DNA from: G965207345 sp965207345 | GTDB taxonomy: Bacteria; Pseudomonadota; Gammaproteobacteria; PS1; Pseudothioglobaceae | Reading direction: 5' to 3' | DNA length: 64,000 nucleotides | NCBI GenBank assembly: GCA_965207345.1 | Contig: OZ242280.1 | Span: forward strand, 434,001-498,000 | In this document: positions 7,784 through 16,949 of the stretch, in pieces | How positions within the stretch are numbered: the first letter of the stretch is position 1 | Layout of the letters: each line of letters starts with the position of its first letter | Translations under genes and position numbers: made by a program | The notes under the pieces: model-generated | What the model was told of the DNA's origin: nothing | Seen by the model: the letters and a program-made list of their open reading frames with translations, nothing else | Databases searched by the model: none

Positions 7784-9027
7784 AGAGGATAAACCTTCTG
7801 GAAAAATAATATGAAATCGTCAAAAGATATTTTAATGTCATAGGGACGTGGGTTGTAATGTGAATTATGTACATATATATTTAGAAGACTAGTATGCGTC
7901 GGTTTATTAACATCTGAAATAACTTTCTGCAAGGCTTTTTTTTCATTTTTTTCGAGCTGCATATGATTTACCGCCTCCTCAAAACGGGAATTTAACTGAT
8001 CTCCTTTACATTGAACAGAATTTTTTGAAATATAAAAATTAACTGATAACTCCAAAAATACTCTTAGCAAAACAGCAGAAGCATTGGGAAATGTAAATAC
8101 ATTTATTTCTTTCAACTCTTTGAAAATATTGATAGATCTCTGATTATCTATATTCAATTTCAAAGACATTGGAGCTACACTTGTGCGAGACTGCGTTGTA
8201 GGTTTTTCCTTTTTACTTGATGGCGTGAGTAGTTCTGCTGAAGAGGATAGCTTATGGACAAAATCAGGTTTATTACTTGATGGCGTGAGTAGTTCTGCTG
8301 AGATATTTTCTTTATAGAATTTACGTATAAGTCCAGTATCATATACTTCTTTGACTTTAACATTTTTTAATGCACTGACAAGATATTTGGCTTTCTCCTC
8401 ATTAATTTTTGACACATTTACTTTTTCATTTTCTAAAGTAATGCCTAATTCTTTTTTGATAAATCCGTTGCCAAAAACTCTGTCCATTGTGCTCTTGTGG
8501 TAAAACTCTGTGTTTTCTTGTTCTACATATTTATTGAGGAATTGAGTTCCAATACTTTCCATATTATTGAATCTACCTTTGGATTCAGGTGTCCATGGTA
8601 TTACCCCTTCTCCTTTTCCTTGACCATTATGGTTAAGTCCAATCCATATCTTCGCATCATCTCTGTTCTTGAATACGACACACTCGACTACTGAAGGAAT
8701 ATTACTAGCATCAATTTCTTTTATTTGATTTCTCAATTTTTCATCATTTATTAGATTAGGGGTTTTCATTGCCTTCAGCACTGATAATCTTCTATTGCTA
8801 TCTCCATCTACAAGCTGATTGTTCTCTTTAAATATTATTGGTCTCTGAGATGGGTTTAAGCCGTTTTCTGCTATGTGCTTGGCAAGAGGAACGATCTTTT
8901 GACCCATTTTTTCAAACATGGTATTAATGGCATCTTTCTGAGAGTTTGTTTTCTCAAAACGTGGATTATTTTGATCAAGTTTTAGATCAGAGATAGATAA
9001 GGATTCTATTTTATACTGAGGTTGCAT
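7780..9027 (-). CDS. ParB/Srx-like N-terminal domain protein within the R-M operon
   Basis: Residues ~10-90 form a ParB/sulfiredoxin-like domain: I-S-D-L-K-L-D-Q-N-N-P-R-F at 12-24 and V-D-G-D-S-N-R-R-L at 73-81, the counterpart of the G-x-x-R-R nucleotide-binding motif in ParB-type proteins. The remaining ~320 residues are not recognised; the last ~120 are helical and rich in charged residues. A linker near the middle has an exact 29-bp duplication. It lies 21 bp after hsdR and is coupled to the Dam-class gene by ATGA. Such domains occur in partition proteins, phage proteins and defence genes; here the setting suggests pairing with the methylase. No catalytic role is proven. Confidence 0.75.
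   Translation of the reverse strand: MQPQYKIESLSISDLKLDQNNPRFEKTNSQKDAINTMFEKMGQKIVPLAKHIAENGLNPSQRPIIFKENNQLVDGDSNRRLSVLKAMKTPNLINDEKLRNQIKEIDASNIPSVVECVVFKNRDDAKIWIGLNHNGQGKGEGVIPWTPESKGRFNNMESIGTQFLNKYVEQENTEFYHKSTMDRVFGNGFIKKELGITLENEKVNVSKINEEKAKYLVSALKNVKVKEVYDTGLIRKFYKENISAELLTPSSNKPDFVHKLSSSAELLTPSSKKEKPTTQSRTSVAPMSLKLNIDNQRSINIFKELKEINVFTFPNASAVLLRVFLELSVNFYISKNSVQCKGDQLNSRFEEAVNHMQLEKNEKKALQKVISDVNKPTHTSLLNIYVHNSHYNPRPYDIKISFDDFILFFQKVYPL
8213..8301 (-). repeat. 29-bp direct repeat inside the ParB-like gene
   Basis: Bases 8213-8241 and 8273-8301 are identical and 60 bp apart, so the duplication is in frame. The protein gains a second S-A-E-L-L-T-P-S-S segment about 20 residues after the first, in a serine-rich linker between the ParB-like domain and the C-terminal region. 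It looks like a recent slippage event. Confidence 0.85.
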
Positions 9028-9048
9028 GACTTTATTTCCTCCTATTAT

Positions 9049-11433
9049 TTAAATTGCGCTATAAATCTCTCGCTCCAACTCGTTCAGGGCATTAATATAA
9101 CCCATTCTACCACCAAAAAAACTAACAATCTCATGCGGTGTTCCAAATTTACTCAACGGATTAACTTGTAATATTTTCATATCCTCAATATTTTCTATGC
9201 CTTCATCGGCATATTTATCAAGCAAGGCATTTAATACCGCACGTGCTCGTTCGCCATACTTTGTGAAGTAATCTCGTTTTTTGACATTCTTTGCTCGTTC
9301 TGCTCTGCTCAGTGGCGGCTTTTCAAATGCAGTGTGACAGATCATATCAAAAATATCCATCTCTTTATTGATCGCCTCTTTGAGATTTTCATACACGATA
9401 CCTTGCTCGGTAAGTTCTTCAATGATGACACGCTTTTTATCCGCCTCGTTCCATTTGTTTAGAAAATCATCAAGTGATTGGTATTGCTCAAGGACTTTTT
9501 GGCGGGTGTAATCCTTAAGGTTGCCAGTGATAAGTTTGCCGTCGCCACCCATGTATTGAATACGTTCATTTAGCACTGCAACATTCACGCCATTGACATA
9601 GTATTTTGCTCTGGGTTCAGTGACAATGTCACCACCAGCAATGACTTCTGACTGCTCAGATAGTTCAAAAACAATTTCTTCACCGTCTTCATCTATTACA
9701 AGTTCATCACTGACTGTTTCATCTTCAGGTGATTCAAATTTATCATCTTCACCGAGCTCTTTAACTCTGATTGGATCTCCGTCAAAATCAGGATCAGCAA
9801 ACAAATCCGTGACGTTGCGAAAATCCATAATGGTGAAGAATGTTTTATCAAACTCTTCGTTAATGCGTGTGCCACGTCCAATGATTTGTTTAAACTCCGT
9901 CATAGAGCCAATATTGCTATCGAGCACAATCAGTTTGCAGGTTTGAGCATCAACACCGGTAGTCATCAATTTTGAGGTGGTGGCAATAACCGGATGACTT
10001 TCTTCAAGGGCAATAAAATTATCCAGTTCGCGCTTACCTTCCTCGTTATCGCCTGTAATCTGCATCACATATTTACTATTCTTTGCCACCAAATCACTAT
10101 TTTCATTAGCAATAGCAGTGCGCATTCGTTCAGCATGCTCAATATCGACGCAAAAAATGATAGTTTTGTCATAGCGGTTAGTTTTACTCAGGAATTCACT
10201 CACTTTTCTGGCAACGGTTTCGGTGCGTTCATAAATGACTAGATTTTTATCATAATCTTTTTGATTATAGACACGATCGTCAATTAGCCGTCCTTCTTTA
10301 TCAGTTTTACCCACCTCAGGGCGCCATCCTTCTATATCTATATTCAAACTAATTCGCAAAACTTTGTAAGGCGCAAGAAAACCATCTTGTATACCTTGTC
10401 TTAGTGAATAGGTGTAAATTGGATCGCCAAAATATTTCGTGTTGGAAATCCTTTCCGTTTCCCTGGGCGTGGCAGTCAAACCAATATGCGTAGCCTTGTA
10501 AAAATACGAGAGGATTTTCCGCCAGGCACTGTCATCAGCTGCACTACCGCGATGACATTCATCAATTATCACAAGATCAAAAAAGTCTTGACTGAATTCT
10601 TGATAAGCATCTTTGTCTTCATTATAATTAGTTAATCCCTGATATAAGGCAAGATAAATTTCGTATGACTTGTCTATTTTGCTGTGCTTGATGCGCGTCA
10701 TCTTATCTTTGAAATGACGAAAATCATTACGCATTGCCTGATCAATCAACACATTTCTATCGGCTAAAAATAAAATGCGTTTTTTGGTTTTGCTCCTCCA
10801 TAAACGATAAATAATTTGAAAGGCGGTATAAGTTTTTCCAGTTCCCGTTGCCATAGTCAGTAAGATGCGACTCTGCCCCCGGGCAATGGCTTCCACTGTA
10901 CGATTAATAGCTATCTGCTGGTAGTAACGCGGGCTCTTGTCGGCATCATCAAAGGAATAATCTTGCTGTGAGATACGCTCCTGATTGTCAGTAACAATGT
11001 TCTTGTATTTTTTATAACGTTGCCAAAGCACATTCGGCGAGGGGAATTTGTTAAGAGAAAACTCTTTTTCTATGTTTCCATCAGTGCAAGTACGATCATG
11101 TTCACAAAACCCGTCTCCATTGCTACTATATACCGATGGGATATCTAGAATTTTTGCGTAACCTAAAGCCTGCTGTATGCCCGCTCGCACCGAGTAATTA
11201 TTATTTTTCGCTTCAATGACAGCAATGGGGATATTCGGTTTGTAGTAAAGGATATAATCCGCTTTTTTCTTCTTCCCTCTTGTCGTCAAGTTACCTTTGA
11301 CATAAATACGACCATCGGTAAAATAGACCTCTTCTCGGATTTGACTCTGCACATCCCAACCCGCTTGTTTTATAGCGGGCAGAATATATTTTGTACGAAT
11401 ATCTTGCTCCGATAGGTCTTTTTTAGATGTCAT
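9049..11433 (-). CDS. hsdR: Type I restriction subunit HsdR (endonuclease-translocase)
   Basis: HsdR is the ATP-driven motor and nuclease of type I systems. An N-terminal PD-(D/E)xK nuclease domain has D59 and E74-A-K76. The SF2 helicase core has Walker A M-A-T-G-T-G-K-T (~194-201), motif II D-E-C-H (291-294), motif III L-T-A-T-P (~319-323) and motif VI Q-I-I-G-R-G-T-R, followed by a C-terminal helical domain from about residue 570. At 794 residues it belongs to the shorter HsdR group (EcoEI-like). ATG at 11433. It is the first gene of the minus-strand operon and every catalytic motif I can see is intact, so the system may be active. Confidence 0.95.
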   Translation of the reverse strand: MTSKKDLSEQDIRTKYILPAIKQAGWDVQSQIREEVYFTDGRIYVKGNLTTRGKKKKADYILYYKPNIPIAVIEAKNNNYSVRAGIQQALGYAKILDIPSVYSSNGDGFCEHDRTCTDGNIEKEFSLNKFPSPNVLWQRYKKYKNIVTDNQERISQQDYSFDDADKSPRYYQQIAINRTVEAIARGQSRILLTMATGTGKTYTAFQIIYRLWRSKTKKRILFLADRNVLIDQAMRNDFRHFKDKMTRIKHSKIDKSYEIYLALYQGLTNYNEDKDAYQEFSQDFFDLVIIDECHRGSAADDSAWRKILSYFYKATHIGLTATPRETERISNTKYFGDPIYTYSLRQGIQDGFLAPYKVLRISLNIDIEGWRPEVGKTDKEGRLIDDRVYNQKDYDKNLVIYERTETVARKVSEFLSKTNRYDKTIIFCVDIEHAERMRTAIANENSDLVAKNSKYVMQITGDNEEGKRELDNFIALEESHPVIATTSKLMTTGVDAQTCKLIVLDSNIGSMTEFKQIIGRGTRINEEFDKTFFTIMDFRNVTDLFADPDFDGDPIRVKELGEDDKFESPEDETVSDELVIDEDGEEIVFELSEQSEVIAGGDIVTEPRAKYYVNGVNVAVLNERIQYMGGDGKLITGNLKDYTRQKVLEQYQSLDDFLNKWNEADKKRVIIEELTEQGIVYENLKEAINKEMDIFDMICHTAFEKPPLSRAERAKNVKKRDYFTKYGERARAVLNALLDKYADEGIENIEDMKILQVNPLSKFGTPHEIVSFFGGRMGYINALNELEREIYSAI

Positions 11434-12021
11434 AAATTACCACTCATTATTTGTATTTGAATCCTTAACAAAAGTTGTGGATTACAATTATATATCAATC
11501 ATTTGCATGTAATATGCTATTCGGCTTTAGGGGCTTTATACAGTTTAATATCATAAAAACAAAGACTAATATTTCTGTGATAAGATTTTTTAAATGTCTG
11601 CTGTCTATTTGGTAGAATTATGTACGGGGTGTGTTCTAGTTTGTTAATAGTGAAATATTTGTTGAATTATTTGTTTTAATGTAATGCCAAAGATTATATG
11701 ATGCATTAAGGCAAATAATACCTTTAAGTATATTAAAATGAATAAAGATAATATAGAAAAAAGTGTAATAAGGGGCGGGTGCAGTAACTTGACTAATACA
11801 GAATTAACACTATAATCTAGCACTTTTAATTTTTGCCTTGGCATTTTTAATGCTTAGGTTGTTGGGAGATTATTTACAAAAAATATATAAAATGATTGCT
11901 CATTAAATTTTCAAAGCTATGCCAATTGCACTGTCGTTTAGATAGCATATATTAATTTCAATTGTAATTCTGATGGTTTGACTGAGTTAGACTAAAGAGA
12001 GGTTTTTTATCTGAAATAACT
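11434..12021. other. Intergenic region without a convincing gene
   Basis: This 588-bp AT-rich stretch separates hsdR (minus) from the tRNA genes (plus). It must hold the hsdR promoter: a TATAAT occurs on the minus strand near 11490 but without a good -35. A 66-codon hydrophobic reading frame at 11644-11844 has no ribosome-binding site and looks accidental. I see nothing else. Confidence 0.5.
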
Positions 12022-12097
12022 GGGGCTATAGCTCAGCTGGGAGAGCGTTACACTGGCAGTGTAAAGGTCGGCGGTTCAATCCCGCCTAGCTCCACCA
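12022..12097 (+). tRNA. tRNA-Ala (anticodon GGC)
   Basis: The 76-base cloverleaf is complete. The acceptor stem GGGGCTA pairs with TAGCTCC, the anticodon stem TTACA/TGTAA encloses CTGGCAG (anticodon GGC), the T-arm GGCGG-TTCAATC-CCGCC is intact, and CCA is encoded. It reads GCC and GCU codons. tRNA-Glu follows 60 bp downstream, probably on one transcript. Confidence 0.97.
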
Positions 12098-12157
12098 AAT
12101 AAACAAAAATTTATGCAAGCAAGAATAAAAAATAATATCTGTGTGAAATGCGTTCTT

Positions 12158-12233
12158 GTCCCCTTCGTCTAGAGGCCCAGGACTCCAGGTTTTCATCCTG
12201 GCAACAGGGGTTCGACTCCCCTAGGGGACGCCA
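12158..12233 (+). tRNA. tRNA-Glu (anticodon UUC)
   Basis: The 76-base tRNA has acceptor GTCCCCT/AGGGGAC, anticodon stem CCAGG/CCTGG around TTTTCAT (anticodon TTC), T-arm AGGGG-TTCGACT-CCCCT and encoded CCA. The sequence is very close to gammaproteobacterial tRNA-Glu. A possible terminator lies about 23 bp downstream. Confidence 0.97.
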
Positions 12234-12255
12234 TATTTTTATAAAAATATTAAAA

Positions 12256-12279
12256 TACTTTTGATAAGTACTATTTTTG
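12256..12279. terminator. Possible bidirectional terminator between tRNA-Glu and hlyD
   Basis: A 5-bp stem TACTT (12256-12260) and AAGTA (12266-12270) with loop TTGAT is followed by CTATTTTT on the plus strand and by T-rich sequence on the minus strand. It sits between two convergent transcription units, where a shared terminator is expected. The stem is weak. Confidence 0.35.
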
Positions 12280-12282
12280 AAA

Positions 12283-13452
12283 TTATTGTTCATTAAGTGC
12301 ACCTCTAAATCCTCTAGTTACTGGTTTTGTTAAGTAGGCAAATAAGGATCTAGTGCCCACCCTAATATCAACAGTAGCAGACATGCCGAGTTTGACTTTA
12401 ATATTTTTAGATTTTGTATTATCTTTATTCTCAATACCTTGAATTTGAACATTGACTTTATAAAATAACATTTCTCGCCCAAGACTATCTTTTTCCAATA
12501 AAGTATCTGGGCTAATATGATTAACAACGCCGCCCATACCGCCAAAAATTGTATAATCAAATGCGTCTAACTTTATACTAGCAAGCATTCCTAATTTTAA
12601 TCTGCCAATATCTGAGGGATTAACTTTTACTTCTAAAATAATACCGCCTTGGTCAGGAGATATTTCCATAAGATTCTCTCCGGGTCTTAATACACCACCT
12701 AACGTTGTTACCCTTAGTGATTTTATAACTCCAGAAACTGGGGAGCGAATATCAGTATATTGCAAAATATTTTCTTGTGCTTTTAATTTGTGCAGGCTAA
12801 TAGCCAATTCGCCTGCTAGTTTTTCAATTTCTGAGCGTGTCTTTTCATAATACTTATTTTTAATCTCAGTAATTTTTCTTTTAAACTCTAATAATTTTTG
12901 CTCTGCTCTTAGCGATTCTAGTTGACTAACATCACCAGATTTTGACAAGCGCTTGATAATTTCCCACTCTTTTTTGCTCATAGCTAAACTGTGTTCTAAT
13001 ATGGATATAGTTTCTTTTAGAGATTTTTTTCTCTGCTGATATAGAGCTTTTTGTGCATCCATAAAATCGGGATAAGGTTTTACAAAATCATCAAAAATAA
13101 TATTTGTATCTAAAATTTCTGCGCGGGCTCTTGCTAAGGCAGCTTTCAAATAAGCGACTTGTGTTTTAATTTGGTGATAACTCGCTTTAGCCCTGTCCTT
13201 TTCTAATGAGGCCAATAATTCGCCTTTTTGCACTTCTTGCCCTTCATAAACCAGTAATTTAGCTAGGACACCGCCATCAGCCACTTGAATAATTTGCGTT
13301 CTGCCATTTGCAACTACACTGCCTTGCGCTCTAATTGTTTCATCAATATCAAATAACATTGCCCAGAGTAAAAATATAATAAGTCCTGCTAATAATAAAT
13401 AGGAAACTGAGACTGAGCGACCGATTTTAAATAAAAATGTTGCTAATTTCAT
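12283..13452 (-). CDS. Type I secretion membrane-fusion protein, HlyD/LapC family
   Basis: This 389-residue adaptor links the inner-membrane ABC exporter to TolC. One N-terminal membrane segment (~15-33) is followed by a beta-barrel/lipoyl half (about residues 45-85 with V-V-A-N-G-R-T-Q-I-I-Q), a long coiled-coil hairpin (~90-230, rich in K, E and L), the returning lipoyl half with D-I-R-S-P-V-S-G-V-I-K (~232-242) and a C-terminal barrel. That order is diagnostic for HlyD-type proteins. The ATG at 13452 overlaps the stop of the ABC gene by four bases. It is last in the adhesin-tolC-ABC-hlyD operon, so its cargo is most likely the giant adhesin. Confidence 0.93.
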   Translation of the reverse strand: MKLATFLFKIGRSVSVSYLLLAGLIIFLLWAMLFDIDETIRAQGSVVANGRTQIIQVADGGVLAKLLVYEGQEVQKGELLASLEKDRAKASYHQIKTQVAYLKAALARARAEILDTNIIFDDFVKPYPDFMDAQKALYQQRKKSLKETISILEHSLAMSKKEWEIIKRLSKSGDVSQLESLRAEQKLLEFKRKITEIKNKYYEKTRSEIEKLAGELAISLHKLKAQENILQYTDIRSPVSGVIKSLRVTTLGGVLRPGENLMEISPDQGGIILEVKVNPSDIGRLKLGMLASIKLDAFDYTIFGGMGGVVNHISPDTLLEKDSLGREMLFYKVNVQIQGIENKDNTKSKNIKVKLGMSATVDIRVGTRSLFAYLTKPVTRGFRGALNEQ

Positions 13453-15554
13453 AGCCTGTTTTGTTTTTGCTCATTATTATTTTTAGCAGATAATTGACTT
13501 ATAACTTCTGCCTTAGCGCCATCCATGATTACTTGATTATTATGCACAACAATTAAACGCTCAACCAGTGCTAACATTTCCATTTTATGCGTTACCAATA
13601 CTAAGGTATCTTGACTTTTTAAGATACGTTTTAATAGCATAATTAAACGCATTTCTAAATTACGATCAAACGAAGCGGTTGGCTCATCTAGAAGCCAAAT
13701 TTTAGGTTCTCTTAATATTACTCGCGTGAAATTAACTAACTGCTTTTGACCACCCGATAAACCAAGACCACCTTCAAAAATATCTTGCTGTAAGCCCTTG
13801 TCACTTCTACTAATGACACTATCCAATAAACCTGTAAGTTTTGCTACCTCTAAAATCTTATCATCACCAGGGTCTATTAAGCCTAAAATAAGGTTTTCAC
13901 GAAGCGAGCCTTTAAATAACCTGCCTTCTTGTTGCAAAAAACCTATTTTTTCTGATAATACTGGTTTAGAAATATGTGCTAGATTAACATCGTCTAGCGA
14001 AATACGGCCAGAATTTGGTTTATACATGCCACTTAAAAGACGAAGCAGTGAACTTTTTCCTGAACCAATTGGGCCTAAAACAGCAATTTTCTCACCAGAG
14101 CGAATGTGCATATTTGGTAAAACTAAAGCTGTTTTTTCGCCATAATTTATTTGTGTTTGCGCTTCAATTTGATAATGTCCTATCAGATTCTCAAATACCA
14201 CAGGTTGCTCAATGTCATCATGGTCGCTTTTTAAATCCCAAATAATATCCAGTGAGCGAATAGCAGCTTTAGTATTTGCCCACTGTACTAAATGAGATGG
14301 AATTTGTGCAACGGGCGCTAAAATGCGCCCCGATAAAATAGAACAAGCAATCAGCCCGCCCATTGTTAGGCCGCCATCACCAATTAATAACGCCCCTGAT
14401 GCAATAATAAGTATAAAAGAGGATTGTTGAAAAAGTGCAACCATACATTGTGAATGATCACTTGTGCGTTTCATTTCTAGGTCATAATCACGCCCTTCAT
14501 CAGTTGTTGCCATCCAATTAGATAACATACGCCAACCACCTTGACCGGATTTAATGGTCTCAGCACCTTCAACTGATTCAACTAAAAGCCCAAGCCTTAG
14601 ATTGACTGACTCATTTATATTATCTGCCAAATATTCAATTTTAGAATGAAAATATAAACCTACTGCTAATGCTAATATAAAAAATGCCACAGGCACAAAA
14701 GCTAAGTAGCCACCAATGAGCGCAATGAGTAATACATAAAAAATTATAAAAGGTGCATCAATTACCAAATAAGTAACGACAGAGGATAAGAAACTGCGCA
14801 CAGATTCATAGCCACGCATCTGTGAAGCTAAACTGCCAACACTTTTTGGCAATTGATCCATTCTTAGTGCTAAAAAACGCTTATAAACATCTCTAGATAA
14901 ACGTCTATCAACATTATCAATTAATTTCTCATGCAAACTAAAACGCACTAATTTAGCGATAAATTCCATCAAAATAATAAAAAAAACACCAAGTGTCAGC
15001 ACTAAAAGTGTTTGTTTTGCAGAGGTCGGCACAACGCGATCATAAATCTGCATGGTATAAAACGCACTCACAACCGAAACAATATTAATAAAAACACCGG
15101 CAATGCCCGCATCAATTAACCATTTTTTATGCGTAAGTAATTCTGTTTTTACCATTTGAAAAATTTGACTTTTGCTTGCATTAAACTTTTTTTTCATTTT
15201 AAGTTTAAATACTTTGTAGTGAGATAAATCACTAATAGCCACTTCAAGCCAATTATTTTTCTCTAGTGAAAACCATTCTCCAATCCATTCACCTTTAGCA
15301 TTTACACCCTTTAACACGCCCCAGTGCTTCTTTTCATTTACAATAAGTAGCGGCAGTAGTGAGTAATCGGTCAGCGATTTAATTTCTTTTACTTTAGGGA
15401 TCACTAAATTAGTGCAAATATCTTTCAGTATTTGTAAATAATTACTAGAATCACCATAAGCATCATCAACAGCTTGTTGTAATTCAAGCCCATCAAATCT
15501 CATTCGTTGCAGTTGTGATAAGCGTTTTAAGCTGAGCAGTAAACTTTGTTTCAT
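13449..15554 (-). CDS. Type I secretion ABC transporter, LapB-like
   Basis: The 701-residue half-transporter has three parts. Residues ~1-125 form a C39-peptidase-like domain without an evident catalytic Cys-His pair, so it probably docks substrate rather than cutting it. The transmembrane region spans ~145-430. The nucleotide-binding domain has Walker A G-P-I-G-S-G-K-S-S (494-502), signature L-S-G-G-Q (599-603), Walker B W-L-L-D-E-P with E624, and the switch T-H-K. This layout is typical of LapB/RTX exporters. It starts 2 bp after the tolC-like stop and overlaps the hlyD-like gene by 4 bp. ATP hydrolysis would drive export of the unfolded adhesin. Confidence 0.93.
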   Translation of the reverse strand: MKQSLLLSLKRLSQLQRMRFDGLELQQAVDDAYGDSSNYLQILKDICTNLVIPKVKEIKSLTDYSLLPLLIVNEKKHWGVLKGVNAKGEWIGEWFSLEKNNWLEVAISDLSHYKVFKLKMKKKFNASKSQIFQMVKTELLTHKKWLIDAGIAGVFINIVSVVSAFYTMQIYDRVVPTSAKQTLLVLTLGVFFIILMEFIAKLVRFSLHEKLIDNVDRRLSRDVYKRFLALRMDQLPKSVGSLASQMRGYESVRSFLSSVVTYLVIDAPFIIFYVLLIALIGGYLAFVPVAFFILALAVGLYFHSKIEYLADNINESVNLRLGLLVESVEGAETIKSGQGGWRMLSNWMATTDEGRDYDLEMKRTSDHSQCMVALFQQSSFILIIASGALLIGDGGLTMGGLIACSILSGRILAPVAQIPSHLVQWANTKAAIRSLDIIWDLKSDHDDIEQPVVFENLIGHYQIEAQTQINYGEKTALVLPNMHIRSGEKIAVLGPIGSGKSSLLRLLSGMYKPNSGRISLDDVNLAHISKPVLSEKIGFLQQEGRLFKGSLRENLILGLIDPGDDKILEVAKLTGLLDSVISRSDKGLQQDIFEGGLGLSGGQKQLVNFTRVILREPKIWLLDEPTASFDRNLEMRLIMLLKRILKSQDTLVLVTHKMEMLALVERLIVVHNNQVIMDGAKAEVISQLSAKNNNEQKQNRL

Positions 15555-15556
15555 TC

Positions 15557-16852
15557 TTAATTTTTGGTGATTTTATTCAAAGATTGTTTTAGGATGGTTT
15601 GGCGAATACCATATATTTGAATGGCAAGATTCCAGTTAATAAGCGTAATTTCGCTGTTTTTATCTGCTAATTGTGATTCTAATTGAGATACCTCACGCAC
15701 AGAATTCATCACATCTTGCCAACTTTTCTTGCCTGCTAAAAATTGACGATACCAAGAATATTGCGTTTTTTTTGCTTCTTTAAGTGCAGATGTTAGTAAT
15801 TCTTTTTGCATAAATAATGATTGATATAGCGCCCAATCTGTTTTAAATTGCGCTAGAATTTTATCTTTTTCAGCTTGCAGTGCAAACTTTGCAGCACTAT
15901 ATGCTAACTCGGCTTTATTAATTTCTGAAAAATTAGATAGTCCTGCACCAAAATTACTAAATAGTTCAAAAAATATGCGATTTTCAGGACTGGAATTTGA
16001 GCGAGAAAAATTGCCCCATTGCCTTTCTAGCTTTAATCTAAAGTTAGGGGAAAGCTGTGCTTTGGTTTCTTCAATCTTTGTTTGTGCTATTTTTATTTGT
16101 GCCACTAATTGTTTTAATCTAGGATTGATTAAAAACATTTTCTTGGCTAAATTTTCTTGCTCCCCAGTTATATTATAATCACCTGCCATATTTTTAACTA
16201 AATTCTCAAGATCTAAAGGTATGCCAACTAATATACTTAATCTGAGTAGAGAATTTTTGTAGCGTGCCTTAAAAGTGTTTATATTAGATTTCACTTGATC
16301 TAGACGACTGCTTAGTAAGTGTAATTCACTACTAGAAGAAATACCCTCTTCAATGCGACGTTTAATTCTCACCCCAAGTGCATCGTGTTCTTTCTTACTT
16401 CGCAAAAATGCTTGATATTTCAGATAATTCCTAGTCCAGGTGGTATAAGCGCGAATAATATTAAATGCCACATCCTGCTCATTTATTTTTCTTACTGCTT
16501 GTCTTAAAATAAGTTCTGCTTGCGATTTTTCTAAAATAGCATCTAATCTACCACCTGCCCAAATTGGTTGTGTGAAAGAAATTTTTTCTATGTGTTTATC
16601 ACCAGAATAATTTATGTCCGTCTCAGATGTATTTACTTTACTAGTTGATATTTGTGGTGTTGGAAAATATTGCCATTTTGCGCTCTGCACGCCTTGTTTA
16701 GCAGCATTTTCTAAATAAATACTGGACTTAATTAAAGGGTGATAATCTAAAGATTTAGTAATTAAATCAGGTAAATTAAAATTTTGTGTTTCTGCTTTGA
16801 TATATAAAATAAATAACATCAAGCAAAAAAACAAAATTGTCTTTTGTATCAT
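15557..16852 (-). CDS. TolC-family outer-membrane secretion channel
   Basis: ATG at 16852 is chosen over a TTG five codons earlier because it places the hydrophobic stretch at the very N-terminus as a signal peptide (cut near K-A-E). The 431-residue mature region has the two-fold TolC pattern: long alpha-helical segments with repeated L, A, Q and E heptads and N-x-x-x-A-Y-x-x-W-x-R and I-x-R-A-Y motifs. It would form the outer-membrane exit duct for the adhesin. It lies 97 bp after the adhesin stop and 2 bp before the ABC gene, so it belongs to the same transcription unit (equivalent to LapE). Confidence 0.9.
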   Translation of the reverse strand: MIQKTILFFCLMLFILYIKAETQNFNLPDLITKSLDYHPLIKSSIYLENAAKQGVQSAKWQYFPTPQISTSKVNTSETDINYSGDKHIEKISFTQPIWAGGRLDAILEKSQAELILRQAVRKINEQDVAFNIIRAYTTWTRNYLKYQAFLRSKKEHDALGVRIKRRIEEGISSSSELHLLSSRLDQVKSNINTFKARYKNSLLRLSILVGIPLDLENLVKNMAGDYNITGEQENLAKKMFLINPRLKQLVAQIKIAQTKIEETKAQLSPNFRLKLERQWGNFSRSNSSPENRIFFELFSNFGAGLSNFSEINKAELAYSAAKFALQAEKDKILAQFKTDWALYQSLFMQKELLTSALKEAKKTQYSWYRQFLAGKKSWQDVMNSVREVSQLESQLADKNSEITLINWNLAIQIYGIRQTILKQSLNKITKN

Positions 16853-16949
16853 ATCAAGATTCCACAAAAAATATCCTAGTAGCCTAGACTAAGTTTAATA
16901 TTGAATACAAAAGTTTTTTATAAAAAAACAAATTTATATAAATAAGTCT

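Noticed and set aside
11644..11844. 66-codon hydrophobic ORF upstream of hsdR
   Set aside because: No ribosome-binding site, and long hydrophobic runs are expected by chance in such AT-rich DNA.
12111..12302. 63-codon ORF across tRNA-Glu on the opposite strand
   Set aside because: It reads through a tRNA gene and the 3' end of the HlyD-like gene in another frame; no start site is evident.
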